Origin: Dromaius novaehollandiae
Lineage: Eukaryota > Chordata > Aves > Casuariiformes > Dromaiidae
Assembly: GCF_036370855.1 (NCBI RefSeq)
Contig: NC_088098.1
Location: 141,380,721 to 141,444,720, forward strand
Reading direction: 5' to 3'
Length of the DNA stretch: 64,000 nucleotides
The notes beneath the pieces are model-generated. The model worked only from the letters and a program-made list of their open reading frames with translations. It ran no database searches and was not told the DNA's origin. A program made the translations under genes and the position numbers. Within the stretch, counting starts at the first letter, position 1, and each line of letters begins with the position of its first letter. Positions 22,001-35,900 of the stretch are shown here, piece after piece.

Positions 22001-25000
22001 CAAAAGCATCCATATACTTTCAGTTCTCCCATCTTGGAAGCTTTCCATGGCATGCCAAGTATTTCCGTGGCATGCCACATTTTTCTGCCTTCCTTCTCAA
22101 ATACTGATAGGGTCTTTCATTGCTGCTAGTGATCCTTTTGGCTGACAGAAGAGAAACTAAGCTATGTTGTCCTTGCCAAGGTGGAGACATGGATCTTTTA
22201 CAACTAGACTACAAATTGTATTGAAGTGTTTTTATTTGATGAGGGAATAATAGTTCATTATATAATCTCATAATCTATTGTTCCTTATTTATACGTAGAT
22301 CACACTTGGATTGTCAAATCATTTCTGGCTTTGTACTGTGTAGAATTTTTTTAGAAAGGTTTCATTCATTAAAACAGTCTGTAAGCAGCCGAACTAAGAC
22401 ACTTCATTTCTGTGGATATGTACATGAGGTCTCCTCCAAAGCAAAAAGATTTTCTTGGAAATTGGAACTGGAACCTGGAAATTATCATGCTCTTCCTGGA
22501 GCCTTTCACTCAGTGCTGCCAGTAACAGATCTTTTGCCCTTTGTCTATTTTAATGAAATCAAAAGGAACTTAATACCTCTGAGACCTCTTACTTTTTTCC
22601 AATTTCATCTGAAAGAACTATGATTTCAGCTATTACTGGGGAAGACAGGGATATTTGCACATACATACACATGCAAACATGCAAATACTCTTCCCCTCTT
22701 TAATCTCCTCCTTCCTATATATATCTACTGTTCTTTTTTTGTGTTGACAAAGGAAAATCTTAGTTTGAGGCACCACAAATCTGCTGGGCAATATTCTCGA
22801 CAATTCACTACTTCCAGTAGAGGTTCTGAAAAGAGAGAAATGGAAGAAAACATCTTTTTCACATTATTTCCTCCATTTCTTTCCTTGTGGATTCCTCTGT
22901 AATTCCTAACAAAGAAAATGTTATTCCTTTTCCTATGAAAAGGTAAAACAAGGAAACAAAAACCAGGCACTTCAGAAGAAAACTTTAATGTCTCGTATCT
23001 GCAAACTCTTCTTTAACTGACAAGGAAACTACCACTTCCTGTACTAAGTTATATTTATTGCCCCAGGCCATCGAAAAAAAGTTGTCCTGTTAACTTAAAC
23101 AGTAATTTTTGAAGGACAGGAGATAAATATCCTACATAAAGGCAAAGAAGTAACAGAAAGAAATCTTTTGTTAATTAACCTCATACTAACTGCCAATATC
23201 ATGGTCCATCTCTTCTATTTCATCAATTAAATATGGCAGTACCCAAACATTTTTCTTGTTTCAGTTCAGCTACTGAAGTGATGTTGATGTGATGCTAGTC
23301 CTAAAATATCTATAACCTCCTAGGAGTTTTTCACAATTCTTTGGCAGGACGCAGAAGGCCCTGAAATTTCCAGTTATAAAGGTTCTTCTCTTATATGATA
23401 AAAAACATTGCTTCAGACATAAATAAAAAAATATGTGTCAAAAAAGCACCCTACTTCCTGTCCTTTTCCTTAGTGCTGTGATATTAGCCACATGTACAAA
23501 AATGTTCATGGACAGGGCAAAACTCTTCATTCCATCTGTTCAGTTGTCCTTAAACCAGATATTCTTTGTTGTCATACATGATTCACAGGAAAAGGAATCA
23601 AAGATATACAGTGAAATAATGAAGCCTGCTTTGGCCTCCAGAGTCATAGATCCCATAGATTCCCCTCCATCCATTTTCTAGAGGTTTACTTAGACCGGAG
23701 CATACAGCATCTGTAACCAGCTAATGAACTGCATGGGTATAAAATATTGAGTGAGAACTAGCACTAAGCAAAGTAGGTTCATTCTACAAAAAGCTGTAGC
23801 CTGATTCAAGGCTGAAAAATACCACTTGCATTCTCCCCTTGTTAAATTTCAAGCACTTTTCACAAATTGTAAACATTATCCATCACTGTATGGCTTTTAA
23901 CAGTGCTAAGGTGCCTGGGATGTAATAATTTCCTGTTGTTTTCACCACTATTTTTTACTTTGTTGCTTAAAAATGAAAATAGAGATGCTGTATTCCGAGT
24001 TCAGAGGGGTAATGGGCTTAATGTCTTGTAAATCTTTGTTTTCGTGTGTATCACAAATAAAATGAAAAATATATAGACCTCTATATAATAAGGATCAGAG
24101 AGCGTTCTGACTGATGCATCTTGGAAAGCCCTTAAAAACACTATCAGTCAAACTCCTGATAACCGCGATGCCCACCAATCAACCCCACTAAAAGTTGTCA
24201 TCAGCATCAGCAAAATTCTTGCACAAATCTCACCATCTATTGAACTCGTAAGTGAATTCTGTTCCTCACCTTTTGATCTTCAGTATTCTTTTGGACTGAC
24301 AGAAAAATCAAGATTAAGCCTTCATTATCATCAGATTACACCCATAAACATGCCAGTATCAAACCCAGAAACATTCAATGAGTTTAGTTACCTGGTTAAA
24401 CTGCAGGTTTAAATCTTTATTCAGCATATTATTTCAGCATATATTCAGGACAGACACTCAAAACTATTCACCATGAGGGTTGCTAGTATTAGCTCATCAG
24501 CCAATTATTTCTTTACTGTAGCTGGAATTATGTAAGCAGGCTTTTAAAATGTTTCTTTGAATGATGGGGTGCCTTTTGCTAACTCTCTGAAAACAACATT
24601 TTAAATTAAATTACTATTATTAAAGTGTTACTTACAGACTAATAAGAAAGGTTATAGTGAGATAATTAGTAATTTTAGGATGCAAAAACAACCGTACTTA
24701 AAAGCAGAAATACAATGCTAAACATTTCTACAAATTATGTAAATTAAATATTAAATAATGCAAAGGTCCTCAAAGATGTGTTATGAAATGATTTCTCTTA
24801 TTCTGTTATTAGGCAAACAAAAACAGATTTTGGATTTCAACTTTAAAATATACTTTAATTTGAGACCCTGTGAGCTGTTAAACTCTTCCTATCCATCTTC
24901 ATTGCATGCTTCTTTTTTCATTTTTCAAACCAAAATTATTCTTATCTGAATAAAAATGCCCGTTAGCCAAAAAGAAAGAAATAGTTCACTGAAAAATCTC

Positions 25001-25640
25001 TATAGCTTTATCTAGAAATGTAGGAATAATGTTTTCCAAATATTTTTTCAAAGAATTCATCACTTTTTATTTAAGAAACAAATTGGCATGTTATATTATG
25101 CATTTATTCCAAGATCATCTACAGCCCTGTACAGTCAAACCCAATTTTACCTATCTAGCAACTATGTATGATGACAGGCTACACTGATGAGTGGCATTCA
25201 TCCAGCATTTCTCTGTCTACAAGCCTTCTTCTGTATTACAAGGAAGCATTCAGTGGGGACCAGGGAAGCTCTCAGAGTAATTTTCAATTCATTCACAACC
25301 TTCCAGACTCCATCTCAATGTCAGCACTAGCAAAATGAAAGAGCACTGGGAGATGAATAATTCCGAGATCCAAAATCACTTGGAAAACCTTGGACCCTTG
25401 GGAACCTACACACACAGGTCTCCAACTTAGTGATAAAAATTAGAAGCCCTGATAGCCCTAATTCAGATCCGGGGTCTTGTGGTTTCTAGGTTCCTTGCTG
25501 TACATCCAGGAAATGGTATCTTGAAAATGCCAGAAATAGCCAGGACTAGCTGCATCCTAAACCCATGTCAAGGTGAGATTTAATCCACGCTATTCACTCC
25601 TTTATTTCTGTACTCTGTTTTTCTCAGAAAATCTGGTACA
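16061..25640. other. Non-coding DNA, nothing recognised
   Basis: About 9.6 kb without a defensible gene. Open frames (for example 17927-18307, 20152-20505, 20929-21276, 22306-22623) lack motifs, overlap others or are of chance length. Small structure only: a 9-bp inverted repeat at 18418-18439 and a direct repeat TCCRTGGCATGCCA at about 22045-22078. The stretch 17030-17480 is rich in TAAT words and could be a conserved non-coding element, but that needs an alignment. Confidence 0.5.
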
Positions 25641-26620
25641 GAAAGGAGCTGCCACATTCAGGCCAGGTCTCTACTCTGGAGGACTGGAGGCAAGGTCTGG
25701 GGGGATACCTCTCTCGTGTGTGTTCACAGGCCCAGCATTTTTAGGTTATCTGCTGTGGAGACAGAAACTGCTGTGGCTGGAGCCAGCACAGTAAGGAGTT
25801 TCCAGCTGCCAGTCCTGACCGTGCTGCAGAGAGCTCCCAATGGAGCCCTCAAAAGGCTCTCCACCATGAAGCAAGGCGGTCACACACCATGAAGACTTGC
25901 TGTACAAAAGGGGGCCAGGGAATGAGCTTGATTACATGAATGCTGATTGCCCACACTACTAAGTTGTTAATTTATTTCCTGTTTCTGTTTTGGCCTGCTT
26001 CAACTAGCTCTCGCTAGTACGGTTCCTAGTTGCAGTTCTGTGAGGGTTCCCTCTGGGGACCTCTGTCAGAGAGCAGCAAGGCTGCTGCTCAGCAGGGGAA
26101 AGTGAGCGGGGAACCGAGGGTGGCAGTGAGGCAGGCAGGGCAGTGGCCCCAGCAACAAGGGCCCAGTCCCAGGGTACCCAAGCAAGAAAAGCAGAGCAGG
26201 GCCAGCAATGATAACCAGGGTCACCCACAGTCCAGAGATTGCTGGACAGGTCCATGGTGAGGGGGCAGGTCCAAGGTCAGAGGAAGTCAAATCAGTGGGT
26301 CAGGAGCAGGGTCAGTAAAGTACAAGGCAGGGCACAAGCATGCCTACAGCGTGGCTCAGGCCAGCACCAAGAGCAAGGGCCTGAGTTCAAATGCAGCTCC
26401 TGATCCCACGTGGAGACAGCTCCCCAGTGAGGTGTCTCCATAGACTTTCTGCCACAGCTCCTGATGGGGAGGTCCCAGGTTACCCAGCTGGGCAGCAGCA
26501 GGGCTGGCTGCAGTACAGGCAGACAGATCCTGAGGAGTGGGGAGAGGTGGCAGAGCTGGATGGTGCACTCAGGGACTTGACACAGATGTTAAAAGCAGTA
26601 TGGACAAAATGGCACTAGTC
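25640..26620. other. G+C-rich island, unclassified
   Basis: About 1 kb of raised G+C with overlapping open frames on both strands (26004-26255, 26030-26260, 26066-26290, 26356-26568, 26391-26618). No domain or splice structure was recognised. The repeated CAGGTCCA/GGTCAG words near 26250-26310 hint at an old dispersed repeat. A gene is not supported. Confidence 0.5.
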
Positions 26621-27730
26621 TTGGCTTTTTCTGCCTTAAACAGTCCTCCAGCATTCTCTCAACAGCTTTGTACACTCAAGCAATCAAAAAAAAATGTAAC
26701 ATAGATAACAAAAAGCCCAGAGAAGATCCAAAGCAGAGTGTATTGCATATATCATCAGTTTGCTTTACTGAAGACTAGCTTTAAGAATCATGGAGGGAAA
26801 GCAGCCCATGGATCAATCAGTCCATGGTCCTCAGATATTTAGGTCTATAGACAGAGCCAATAGGTCTACCTGTTTGGCGGTGTGGCACGAGCTAGTGTGA
26901 AACCAGGAACACCTTTGAATCAATTTGCCTGTACTCCATCAGAACGTTTTCAAAATTGATATTTTAATGAAATGTTTTAAATTAAAAAAACCCTGATTCA
27001 TCAGAAAATCCAAACCAGCTGAACTTTTATACTTTCTCTTCGACTCCTTAACAACTGAAAATCTTCAGTGAAGTCTGAAATTAGTTGTTTATCCATAGTT
27101 ACATCATCATGGTATAACTTCTCACAATATGCGCTTTATTTAATTCATCTGTGCCTATTAGCTCCCCAGGCTTCTTTCTTCCCCTAGCAAGAGCACAGCT
27201 AAGCTATTCTTCTTGTTGCAAGCCCAAAGATTTTTCTGGTAATGGTATTCACCGTGTGATTCTATTCTCTTTGTGAGTTTACATCAGATAAAGATTTGGA
27301 TCAAAAAGTGAAAACATACAAATTGTGTGATATGTATTACAAGGGCACTAGCCATTTTAATTACATTATTATTACATGTCTGAAACAGAGCTACTTTCTG
27401 AACAATTAGTACCCTTAAAGCTTAAATGAAAAGCTTGATTTTTCAGGCCAGAGAAACCTAGTGCATTCCAGGGCACCTTATCTTGAAGTGAATGGGATAA
27501 AGTCATGTTTCTTTTTCTTTCCTTCCTAATTCTTTGAGCAACCTACAATATTATGTGCATATACAGTAGCTGTTCCTTCATCTATCTGACTTTGGGAACT
27601 CAATTTGTCTTTGATTCTCATACCAAGTTCACCATCTCTAAAAATATGATTGAAACTAATTCTAGTTACCATGTTTTAGCAAAACACACAAAAACAACAC
27701 AATAGAAGTTTCTAAGATGCATTCCTTCCT

Positions 27731-27760
27731 AAATGTCTCATTGCTTTTAATGAGACATTT
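27731..27760. repeat. Perfect 12-bp inverted repeat (hairpin)
   Basis: AAATGTCTCATT (27731-27742), a 6-base loop GCTTTT, then the exact reverse complement at 27749-27760. It could fold as a stable small hairpin in RNA or be a chance or mutational palindrome. No flanking gene gives it a role. Confidence 0.85.
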
Positions 27761-28455
27761 TGTCATCTGAGAAAGGCACCAGCTTCAGGTAGTCAAATTT
27801 CTTGGGTGAGGTTTTCAGAATCATATGATGAACAGGCTGAAGGTCCATACTGCTCAGTCTTCTGTCACCAGCAGTGGCTAAAACACTAAATACTCAAAGA
27901 ACAGTGTAATAAAGAGTGATATAAGATCAGGGCAATTAGATGATAATATTTTGCTGAGATATTCTCCCAGACTCCAGCATCTTGCTACAGGGATGAGAGT
28001 GTTCAAAGGGAGAGGTATTGTCTTTGTCTTTAATAGTCCTGATGGATTTTCTGCCTTGAGTTTGTCCAGTCATAAACATTTTGCTTCCATGGCATCCTGT
28101 AGAAAAATGCAGCTTAAATATTCATTGCATGAAGAAATAATACCTTTTCTGTGTTTTGAACCAGCAGTCCAACAGTTTTCAATTTGTTTTTTAATTTAAT
28201 GCCCCTGGATCTTCGATTAGAAGATACTTGTTGCCTGCTTACTGTTTTCTCTATGCCCACTCATCATGCTATAGTCTAAGTATTCAGTACTGGTCTAACT
28301 CTATTCCCAACAAAGGATTTGGTGGAAATAGGTCAAAATCAGGAACTTCTCAAATCTCAGTTTTATTCTTAGTTCTTTTTTCTTTTCACTTGTAAGGCAT
28401 GTATACCTTTAAACTTCTTTTTCTTTCTGTCATCTTGTGCACTAGCTCCCTTTCC

Positions 28456-28462
<7 letters not shown>

Positions 28463-28485
<23 letters not shown>
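28463..28485. repeat. Poly(T) run of 23
   Basis: Uninterrupted T run in a pyrimidine-rich stretch. It could be the reverse of an A tail, but no recognisable SINE, LINE or processed copy adjoins it. Confidence 0.85.
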
Positions 28486-28486
<1 letters not shown>

Positions 28487-31400
28487 GCTTCTTTAACATT
28501 ATGAATTATGTTATGCTACATGCCATAAACCTATACTGAAGCTTGGCAGACAAGTCTAGGGGCCTCTTCTTCCATTTCCCAGGAGAAAGTTGAACTGAGG
28601 AACTAATAACCATGACAATCAAAGCTCTGCAGTTATTCCTCCGTATAAAGAACTCCATATGTTTGCCTGGTGACTTGGGACATATATGAAAGAAACACAT
28701 AAAGCTTGTCTCTGTACCCGTGGTGACCAATGATTTTCAAGAAGATGACAGAGATTGTTCATTTCTGCCTGGTAGCTAATGAAAGCAACAGTGGAAGAAA
28801 TTTTGCATTCCTGCTTCCTTTTCATAATATTTTACAGATGACAGGATGATCGGTTATTTAATATATCAGATTTTGTCAGAAAAAATAAGGTGTGTATTCA
28901 AAACAAAACCAAGAACAAAGAGATTAAAGAAATCTGAATAATGACCATAAAAGTAATCCCGCCCCTCTCTCCCCCCTGCCCCCCCCCCGGGAGATCATTC
29001 AATTTACTTTCTAGTGATTTGGCTTGCCTCTGGTTAAAAGTTTTCCCAGTCATCCCAAATTTAATCTAACACTTCAATGTAAGTTTAATAATTCATCAGT
29101 TAAAGATTATGAGTTACCTCTCCATTTACTGAATATAAAACACCGCTTAGTTATTGAGTTTTACTGCCTAAAGATTAGAAAGTTTTTTCCTCTTGCAGCT
29201 CCTCTAAGATGACACTTCTCTTGTTATCCCCATTAACTGCAAAATATCCAGTAAATAGTTGCCCTTTTAACTAAGCCTGATTCAACTTTGACTCCACTGT
29301 TAACTTTTTCAGCTAGCTTTAAAAAAGTTGACGGATACTTTTCTTTCTTGGGAGCAAACCACTTATAAAAGAAAGCATTTTAATTTGTCTTTTAACATGA
29401 ATCAAGAATATATATGAGAGACATAAAAACGGGGGCATAGAAGGAAAGGAAACAGAAATCTGGACCAGCCTAATGATATGAATTAATGAAGCTGTAGAGA
29501 TAGAGTATTCCTTGATGTCTGCAAAAGCTTTCATTTTGGGTTTTCTCTTGCACATTGATGAAGTAAGTATGCATGCAGCTATGATGAGAAGTATAGGGAC
29601 CATGTTTTCAGCTAGCTGTGTGGACAAAACAAAGGCTGCTACATGCATTTAACAGTTAATGTGGGGAATGGGAAAGGATTTGCACTCAAATAGGCTTTAG
29701 TACATTAAAAGGGAGATCTTTGGAGTGCAGATAGCAGGCAGCTGTCAGAGCGAACCATTTACAAATGCTGACTTGTGCTTCAGCAGTGATGAGCAGCTCT
29801 TGCTCTCACTATTGCATTGTAATTAGCACTTCCTGAAATGCTTCACCAGAGATTTGAACATTGCTAAGCTCTATACTTCTTGCCCTGGCCTAGTTTAGAG
29901 AGCTTTTCAAGCAAATGATGGGGAAAGGTTAATGCAGAAAATTCTGCTCATTATGAATGCTAAAAATATTGAAGTATCTCTAATATTTTGTAGTACCCAC
30001 TGTATTGATGAAGTTATAAATTCAGACTCCTCGGTTTCAAAGAATAAATTGATTTATGGTGTTAAAAACAGAAAAGACTGAACCAAAAATGTTGCTCCCC
30101 ATCAACTCTCATTTCCTCTTGATTTCTTTGGGTTTTTTTTTTGCTTATATGCAAAGTCCTGATCTTCCAATGTGATGAATACAGTATATCTGTTCACCAA
30201 TACCGATTTCCACTGAATTCTATGAAATCATTCACATAACAGTAAATATAACCATTAGGCTTTTACTCAAAACCAAACTTTTGTTAAGTATTTATCACTG
30301 TTATCTTCAAAATGAAAAGTTGTGGGCTCCAAGATGTATAACTCCCCCCCTGCCCCCCAGCACTGCCATCTGTAGCAGTGATAAGTGCTAATTGGGAAGA
30401 TATCAATTCTCAGAGAAGCATATTAATGTTTGTCCTACTTAGGAAGCAGATTATACCAGTAAGAAGGGAAAATGGAAGGGGAGTGTTCCCCATCAGCATT
30501 GTGCAGCAGATAGCTCTAGCTCAGGAACAGGGATGTGATAAAACTCCATTTTGCTGGAAACCAGATGATTATTCTTTAGGTAGTACTGGGTGGATGAACC
30601 AGGTTGGTAAGCATTTTGCCTGAGGAGTTTCTGTATCATGCTCTATTGCATAAAGCCCACAGTACAAAGGTTCAGTTCTGTATCTTTCCATATTATTTTG
30701 AAATGTTAGTTTGTATAAATGTGCTTGGGCTGTTGGTAGAAAAAGGCACTGGGACCTGAAGTTGAGCACTACTATTTGGCTGGAAATGGAGTTCAGATTG
30801 TTTAAGACTAACAGGCCCCTGTTCTTAGATCTCAGATCTGTAAATTAGTATGTCTAGGACTAACTTGACTTACAAAAATGGAAGAAAAAAACAGTTGATG
30901 ACATGAAAATAATTTGAAAAAGTCTCCATAAACTCCACCATTATAAACAGATCTATCACTTCAGGAAACAATATAAGTAGAAAATTGTAAGCGTCTTTGA
31001 ATTAAATAGGGGCAATACTGAGGCTTCCTAATAATATCAGAGCATAATCTTTATTGCAAACAGGCTGAAAGTTTAACATGGATTAAAAATGCTTGTAGAG
31101 ATTTCTCCTAGGCTCAGACATGCCAGGCCATTTCTAACACAATTTGATAATGACAGCCCCCCTTTGTCTAGATTTTTGCATGCTTTTTTTGTCTCTCTCC
31201 CTCCTTTTCTACTGAATCCCACAGAAGAACAAACAAGCAATGTTACCTTTAAAACTCAGCTTTCTTTTCAAGAGTTTAGATAAGGGGGTGGGGTCAGAAG
31301 TGAATTATCTCATTTTCTATTTCTCTTGTGTGAGTATAACAGAACTGACTTATCAACCATTAAGAAACCGAGATAACGGTTTAACTCAGTGATCCTATTC

Positions 31401-32934
31401 AAACAATGATTGATCCCATTCTCCCCACAGTGCCCCTTTACTAGAAGGCTTCTGCTATTTATCTAAGGAGAAAAAAAAAAAAAGGTTTAGTTCCCAGCTG
31501 ATTCCTTGCAAAAAAATAGTGCTTTTGTATGAGAAAACAGTAGGAAGCATTTTTCTTTCTATCTGGAACTAGTTCATCTTTTTCATTTGCAGCAGCTTTA
31601 AGTGCTGTGAGAAGGTCATGAGCTACTTCTTCATTTTTTTTTCCTTTCCTTCATACTGTTTAAATATTGTATATACAGGATGGTGTTACCTGAAAGCCTT
31701 CTGAAACAAAGCTGTCAGGAGCAAAAGCAAAACGGAAAAAAACCCTCAAATTAATTCACCTACGTTTTCATTATATCCCCCCTGCCTCTGTCAGATTCCT
31801 GTTTAATAGAGCCATGATGGCTCTTCCAGGGAAATATTTTGACTGGGCAGAGCCCTTATGGTTTCACAGAGACTCTCTTTGTGCACATCCAGATTGACCC
31901 AGGTATAGGTCTTGAAGCCTCGGCCTAATGTGGTTGGTCTGGTTCCCAGGGGCAGCATTTTGACAGAATCTCTAACCCAGTTAAATGCCAATGATTATTC
32001 TGCCTTCTCCCATCTTCAGTGCAGTATGATGCTTAGGTGTCCCTGGCTAGTGGATTCTGGGGTAGCCAGAACAGCTGCTGTACATTTGATATATGCCTGA
32101 TTGTGAGTTTCTTGACCAAAGGACCTGAGAGTTTTATATTTTTGAAAAGTAGGGTATAAGGCTAAATAATTGACAGAGCTGGTAGAAGACATTAAATTAA
32201 ACAATTAATTGGAGGAATTGGTCTTAATTCTGAAATTTTATCTCAGTAAGAAACAGAATAGTTAAAGAATCATGTATTCATTTTTGTTTTATTGGTTTTA
32301 ATTTTTGCTTCCTTTTGTTTCTCACTACTTGCATACTTTCAGTAATAAGATGGAGAAAAAGCAAAAAGGATATAAAATACTGAATATCTGGATTGAAAAC
32401 CAATTTTTTAGACAATGTAAAATAATGACATTTCTGTAATGTGAAAAAATAGTTGCATGCATTTTTTGTTGTTGTTTTCCCCAAGCTGTTTAAATATTAA
32501 GCAAAAAATTGTTATTAATACAAGTAATTCCTAAGAAAGGAGAAAAACAGTCATAATATAAATACAGATATACCATGTTTCATGTTGCAACTATACAGCA
32601 CTCAAAATATTTTAGACATAAAGAAAGTTAGTTTCTCTGCATTGAGTTTTTCCAATATACATTGAGATCCTAGGCTATGCGAAGGAGGAGCTTTTGCAGT
32701 TAAAGCAAATCTTTTCAGCATTGAAAATATGAGCAAGTACTACACTGTGTGTGCAGAATATTGCACCAAATGACTGTAGTTTTTTCTCTCTTGCTACAAC
32801 TTTTCTGTCCTGGACTTTTGTGTTTGTTTTTCTGGTTTCAAAATCATCCCTTCATAGTATATAGCAACTATTAAACCAGTTTTTCTAAATCAGGTGCTGC
32901 CTGTACCTGTATGATATTTCTAGAAAGTAAAAAG

Positions 32935-32984
32935 TTGCAAAAGGGAAGAACAGAAAACTTTGCAAAAGGGAAGAACAGAAAACT
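32935..32984. repeat. Perfect 25-bp tandem duplication
   Basis: The unit beginning TTGCAAAAGGGAAGAACAGA at 32935-32959 is repeated exactly at 32960-32984. Identity of the copies suggests a young event or an assembly artefact. Confidence 0.9.
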
Positions 32985-35900
32985 CCAGACTCATTCCAAG
33001 AACTGGGAAAAGAGTATTAAGATAGAAAGGTCAAATGTTGTAGTGACATCAGGCAACTTGGATGATTAGGCCTTGACCAAGCTAACATCCTCTCTTGTGG
33101 ATAATCAGAAAGTTGCCACTAGAATGCTAGAGTTCTCCACCACCACTTAGTTATGAATTAATCCCACCAGTTCACCAGGGTTTAGTAAAAGGGGTTATTT
33201 TTGTTTTTTTGTTTTTTTTTTAAGAATTCAATTTTGCTAGCAAATATTCATCTTAGTTTTTAATGACTGCAAACCGTAGCTGTTTCAGGTCTCAGATGAA
33301 CTAGAATCACTGAAATTTACTGCTTGTACTCTTCTCGATAGAAATGTTTTGAGGTTTATGGCTTATAATGGAGAGAACATTACAGAATTGTCTGCTCAGT
33401 GAAATAATTCTTGTATAACTATAGGGTTTCAGGGTTTTTTCATAGAGCTTCCATATACCAGCCATTGCTGGTGATCATAAAGAAAATGGACATTGTCACA
33501 GAAAACAGTGATAATTTTCTATTCTATTTTCATTTGAAATGTTTTCCCTCTGGTGAATCCTCACATAACTGATCTGGTGGTTTCATGAATACATTAGAAA
33601 AGCTGTAATGACTGCTTCAGTAATAACTGCTGATGTAGCAGATGGGACATGTCATAGGAATCAGATCAAGTACCTGCCTACGTTTGTAAGGTATTGATGA
33701 TAGACCCAGAAAGCCCTGATCTGAAGCCTGACCTCTTTTCTGCAATCTTGTTTTAATATGGTAGCCTTGGGAAGTGTTATAGGTAGTCATAAAGTACAGA
33801 CATGCAAGGTTATTCCTATTAATGCTGGAAGCTGAATTGGGAATCTGAATGAAAACACTTTTTCCATTATCTGCTGGGTTATATGAGAAAATAACTTGGT
33901 AAAATATACAGGACATAATCTACCTCCAATGAATTGACTGGGAAATTTTTTCTTGCTTTTTGACAGGAATCAGATCAAATATCCACGCTGTAAGTGCTAA
34001 TTCTAAATTTTCATTACTTAACTATATCTAAAAAGAAAAAGAAATTCTCTAGAACTTTGTAAGATGTATCAATAAATACTGTGGAAAGACATATTTGCAA
34101 AGATATGCAGTCTTGTTTTGTATGGTCAGCTTTTTTAAACTTGATTGTAGCACAACCTTTTGACCTCAGTATTGGATCTTGGTACACAATGATAGCCTGA
34201 CACAGTCCTGTAAGTTCTGTACTAAAATAGGTTAAAATATTTGTTTGTTCTAGCAAGTTTAGAGAGCTACCATTCTTTCAGACAGAAACTTTTCTTCATC
34301 CTCTTGTCTCGTCTTCCTTTCACACAGACATCACAATTTTGCTAGAAAGTTTTGATTTGTTGTGCTGTTGACATCATATTTGGAGGAAAAAGCAAACAAA
34401 TAGCTATTGTCTATACCTTTAATGAGAACCTTCTTGTATAATATCAAGTGTAATTTGGGCAAACACTGCAGGTATCCACAGAACAAAAGCTATATCTTTT
34501 GAAAAGAACTACCATAAAAAGTCTTTGGGGAAGATAAAATCTATGCTGCACAGAAAGGAAGCCAATTCTATTTCCCACTCTCCCTTAAATATAAGCAGCT
34601 TAGTGGGGTATCTCAAAAAAAGGATGAAATCTAGAGATTAAATAGTCATGTGACACACAAATCAAAAGAACAGAAGGGGATGAGAATGAGTTTGTAAAGA
34701 AGTAATTTTTAGCATTCGCTATAATTGGTGTGCTATAGTACTTATCCATTTTCTGCTTTTTTAGTTATCACCATTTTTCTGGAACATGATGGATAATTCT
34801 ACTTCAAAATTTGAAAGTAAAATGTGGCATTTGCATAAAGATTTCACTTTTAACTCACTTTCACCTTTATGCTTTTTAGCCTCATCTTGTTAGAAAAAGA
34901 CACCTGAAAACCAAAGCTGGTTTCCATAAGGGCATATCTTATATTGGTATAAATCATGGGACCTTTTAACTTTTGAAAGATAGCTTCCTACTCTTTACTA
35001 GATTTCTGTCCTCTGTGTCACTGTGACAGCAACCTCAATTTGATACTATAATGTAACTGACTAGAGAAAGTGGCAGAATATCTTTCAAGATTCAAAGTGA
35101 AGGCAAAAAAATATCACTTCAAGAATATATTCATTATTTCCAAAGAGAATGAGGGGAGAAAGCACCAAATATTTACAAAACTTCACCTCTACATACTATG
35201 AACTGCTGAAACATGCATGTCACACATTCAATCAACAGTAGAGGCCCTTTTTGCTGAGAGCAATCTATCATCTGATAGACAGGGATTGTGAAAGATGATG
35301 GGATGCAGGAAAGCCTGTTTCCCTGCGTGAGTCTGAAGAGATATCCGCTCATGTGAAACATTAAAGTTGTTGCTACCTGGGAGAGTTAATAAGTGATTTA
35401 GTAGGGCATGTCCCATGTTAGATTATGCTTTCCTTTCAAACACTCACATAAACACTAACAAAAGTGTGTCCACTATAGGCTCTTGCCTCTGCTCTGCCAA
35501 CATAAGTAGACTTCTTTGCTGGCTAATCAAATTTTCCACCAAGCACTTTTCCATTGTGCACCTTCATATGCATTTCTGTAGCATGCAAAGATTCTTTAGA
35601 GTTGGTAATAATTACATGACTTTGATTCAACTTTTGAAAAGTAGTCCTTCCATGAAATGTTGATAGCAATTGTGCAGCAAATAAAATTTGAATTTCCATG
35701 TAAATAGACCCTTCTCCACAACTCTCTCAATTCCACCCCCTTGTGAGTTTCTAGAATAATTTCTTTACAATAAATCCATAACATCCCTTTCTTATTGGGT
35801 TTTGACTGTGAATAGCTTTTTTACCCTTAATCTTGCATTTGAATGTTGCCTTTTTTCTTCCTTATGTTCATTCCTCCTATTTTAAGGTTGTAGATAGATC

